A stretch of 64,000 nucleotides of DNA, from assembly GCA_039193885.1 (NCBI GenBank), contig JBCCWL010000001.1, forward strand, positions 310,001 to 374,000. The letters are read 5' to 3'. This DNA is from Litoreibacter sp039193885 (GTDB lineage: Bacteria; Pseudomonadota; Alphaproteobacteria; Rhodobacterales; Rhodobacteraceae). This document shows, in pieces, positions 62,009 to 64,000 of the stretch (its first letter is position 1; each line of letters opens with the position of its first letter). Below the pieces are notes generated by a model that made no database searches, had not been told where the DNA came from, and worked only from the letters and a program-made list of their open reading frames with translations. A program made the position numbers and the translations under genes.

Positions 62009-63967
62009 GTGCGTTGGATCATTCGCATCATATCGACCCTAGTTATATTGGTGGTGGTGGGTCTGGCCGGTATCTTGTTGATACCGTCAGAGCGGATCGC
62101 CAGGATTGCCGAGGCCGAATTTGAGAAGAACACCGGACGGCAACTGAGCATCACGGGTGGCGTTCAACCGAAGCTGTTTCCGCGTCTGGGGGTCAGCTTG
62201 GCGGGCGCGCAAATATCGAATGCAGACTGGTCGGATCAGGGCCCGCTTCTGGTGGCCGACGCTATTGAGGTCGGAGTTGGCTTGGGTCCGTTGATCGGAG
62301 GTGAAGTTGTTGTCGAAGCCTTCAGAATTGAAAACCCGACCATTCGACTGGAGCAGTCCGAAGACGGGCGACAGAACTGGCAGTTTCTTAGCGAAATTGG
62401 CAGCGATACACCGGGGGGACAGACCGATCTGAGCGCCGTCAGTATCCCCACGGCCGAGATTTTGGGTGGGACCCTGTCGTTTGTAGATCGGCAATCCGGT
62501 TTGACCCAAACGGTGAGTGAAATTGACGCGATGCTGAACGCGGCCGATCTGCGGGGCCAGGTCGACATCGCGATGACCGCGCAGACACAAGGCCAGGTGA
62601 TATCACTGGACGGAACTTTGAGCGGCGTTGAGCAGCTGCTCAATGGCGGCCTGCAGCCCGTTGATTTAATGTTAGAAATTGGCGGATCCGTGATCGGATT
62701 TTCCGGGGAGGCGGCGATGGACCCCGTTCAAGCCAAGGGACAGGCAACCGTCGACCTTGCCGATTTGCCTGCGCTTTTCGAGGTTATCGGGCAAGTGCCG
62801 CCGCGCATCCCGCAAGGTCTGGGCCAGCGCACACAAGTGGCCGCCGCGCTCATTTTGACGCCCCAGAATATGGTGTTCTTGCGCGACGCTGTCATCCAGC
62901 TGGATCAAAACCGGTTCACGGGGGACCTCGACATAGATTTGACCGGTGACAAACCCCTGGTCAAAGCAAAGATCGCAGGTGGACAGATCGATTTTTCCGC
63001 CATGAGCACCGATACGTCCGAAGGGGATGGTGCGGCCAATGCGGGTTCGGGTGGCTGGTCGGAAGCGTTTTTGGATGTCAGCGGTATAGATGCGGTCAAT
63101 GGGGCGTTTTCGTTGGATGTCGAGGGGCTCGACCTTGGGTCAATCCAATTGGGCAAAACGTCGTTGAGCGGTCAGTTGGACCGCTCGCGTCTGGTTCTGG
63201 GTCTCAATCAGGTCTCTGTCTTTGATGGCCGTGTCAGCGGCCAGTTTGTCGTCAATAACCGCTCTGGTCTGTCTGTTGGTGGGGATCTGTCCGCATCCGA
63301 CGTCGAGATGCAGCGTTTGCTTGCGGATTTCGCCGGCTTTGATCGCCTACAGGGGCGCGCCACGATGGCGCTCAATTTCCTGGCCTCCGGATCGACGATG
63401 AACGCATTGATGAACAGTCTGTCGGGTACAGGTCAATTGAATGTCGGATCGGGAGAGCTTCTTGGACTGGACATCGCCGGGATGATCAAAAACCTCGACG
63501 CGTCCTATCAAGGCGAGGGCTCGAAGACAGTTTTCGACAGGATCAGCGCCAGTTTCGATATCGAGAACGGGATTTTGCGCAATGATGACCTGGATTTCGA
63601 GGCGCAACTTCTGACGGCCAGTGGCGCGGGGCAATTGGGAATCGGGCCGCAAACCATTGCCTACCGGATAGAACCTGTGGCCCTGGCCGAGCAACTGGCC
63701 TCCGGCATACGGGTCCCGATTTTGATTGAGGGACCGTGGAGTAACATCCGCTACCGGCCAGACCTGGCGGCTTTGGTAGACACTGAGCTTGAAGCTCAGA
63801 AAGAAGCGCTCAAAGCGCAAGCGCGGGCCAAGGAAGATGAGCTCAAAGCAAAAGCCCGCGACAAGCTAGGTCTGACGCAAGACCCGGAGAATCCCGGGAC
63901 CAGCCTCGAGGATCAGCTGAAGGCGCGCGCAAAGAACAAGCTTCTGGATCTCCTGGGCGGAGATTGA
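62009..63967 (+). CDS. AsmA-family protein
   Basis: A 652-residue AsmA-like protein with an N-terminal membrane helix (residues 5-27) and a long repetitive beta-rich periplasmic part, including GRQLSITGGVQPKLFPRLG, typical of AsmA. The C-terminal tail is a lysine/glutamate-rich helix (about residues 590-640). Family members are thought to move phospholipids between membranes. GTG 62009 follows CGAGGAG and gives the family start; the open frame extends far upstream into rimO, where it is a shadow. Confidence 0.88.
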   Translation: MRWIIRIISTLVILVVVGLAGILLIPSERIARIAEAEFEKNTGRQLSITGGVQPKLFPRLGVSLAGAQISNADWSDQGPLLVADAIEVGVGLGPLIGGEVVVEAFRIENPTIRLEQSEDGRQNWQFLSEIGSDTPGGQTDLSAVSIPTAEILGGTLSFVDRQSGLTQTVSEIDAMLNAADLRGQVDIAMTAQTQGQVISLDGTLSGVEQLLNGGLQPVDLMLEIGGSVIGFSGEAAMDPVQAKGQATVDLADLPALFEVIGQVPPRIPQGLGQRTQVAAALILTPQNMVFLRDAVIQLDQNRFTGDLDIDLTGDKPLVKAKIAGGQIDFSAMSTDTSEGDGAANAGSGGWSEAFLDVSGIDAVNGAFSLDVEGLDLGSIQLGKTSLSGQLDRSRLVLGLNQVSVFDGRVSGQFVVNNRSGLSVGGDLSASDVEMQRLLADFAGFDRLQGRATMALNFLASGSTMNALMNSLSGTGQLNVGSGELLGLDIAGMIKNLDASYQGEGSKTVFDRISASFDIENGILRNDDLDFEAQLLTASGAGQLGIGPQTIAYRIEPVALAEQLASGIRVPILIEGPWSNIRYRPDLAALVDTELEAQKEALKAQARAKEDELKAKARDKLGLTQDPENPGTSLEDQLKARAKNKLLDLLGGD

Positions 63968-63970
63968 GCC

Positions 63971-64000
63971 CTAGCGGCGGCGGTCTCGCCGCGACGACAT
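63971..64000 (-). CDS. Possible 3' end of a gene entering from the right
   Basis: On the minus strand the last 30 bases read as a basic tail (Ser-Ser-Arg-Arg-Asp-Arg-Arg-Arg) ending in a TAG at 63971-63973. It may be the C-terminus of a gene that lies beyond the window. Too short to name. Confidence 0.25.
   Translation of the reverse strand: MSSRRDRRR

Noticed and set aside
1..64000. Prophage, insertion sequence, CRISPR array, integron or tRNA-associated island
   Set aside because: No transposase, integrase, phage structural gene, regular spaced repeats or tRNA cloverleaf was seen anywhere in the window.

Overview
The window reads as a chromosomal segment of a marine alphaproteobacterium of the Rhodobacteraceae (Roseobacter group). 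The evidence is the GC-rich coding, the long near-continuous runs of genes with ATGA or GTGA overlaps, and a gene set typical of that group. That set includes TAXI/TRAP and BMP-type transporters, a GcvT-like dimethylglycine/sarcosine dehydrogenase, an HWE histidine kinase, a Hint-domain protein, a TPR-sulfotransferase, and a sulfate adenylyltransferase normally fused to APS kinase. I see no tRNA, rRNA, CRISPR array, insertion sequence or prophage. The species cannot be fixed from the sequence alone.

Layout. 1-2 kb: an HxlR regulator divergent from two SnoaL-like proteins, one of them an internal duplication. 2-9 kb: a catabolic module with a D-cysteine desulfhydrase/cysteate lyase-like PLP enzyme, a LysR regulator, a TAXI binding protein, a fused TRAP permease and a DadA-like flavoprotein. 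8.85-10.34 kb: an orphan membrane protein flanked by degenerate repeats. 10.3-18.3 kb: a LysR regulator divergent from a Tat-exported binding protein, two permeases, a double ATPase and an allophanate hydrolase. 18.5-26.2 kb: housekeeping genes (PPOX flavoprotein, topA, Nudix, lipase-like hydrolase, purEK, DUF465) and an Hsp20-DUF1150 pair preceded by a probable RNA thermometer. 26.2-33.2 kb: HWE kinase and receiver, APS kinase and ATP sulfurylase separated by one in-frame stop, trxB, an Lrp regulator and a TPR-sulfotransferase. 33.2-40.5 kb: the PgeF/MidA/Lgt run, UbiK, an M3 peptidase, an SH3 protein, a hydroxyacid dehydrogenase and a coupled exported protein. 40.7-46.7 kb: the GcvT-like dehydrogenase, a Hint protein, a D-arginine-dehydrogenase-like flavoprotein, an aldo/keto reductase and a lipoprotein. 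46.8-55.9 kb: a leftward purine unit (xdhA, xdhB, xdhC, ABC ATPase, two permeases, BMP protein) ending at a strong terminator. 56-64 kb: dnaE, an EEP-family protein, rimO and an AsmA protein.

How the genes work together. Much of the accessory content is scavenging of dissolved organic nitrogen and sulfur. One importer is tied to a PLP lyase and an amino-acid oxidoreductase, one to allophanate hydrolysis, and one to xanthine oxidation. Methylated glycine is oxidised by the GcvT-like enzyme.

The observations I would follow first are four. The in-frame TAG splits the ATP sulfurylase-APS kinase fusion. A ROSE-like hairpin covers the ribosome binding site of hsp20. The repeat-flanked orphan gene sits at 9.2-9.9 kb. 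The Hint-domain protein lacks the cysteine expected at its N-terminal catalytic position. None of these has been tested by database search or computation here.
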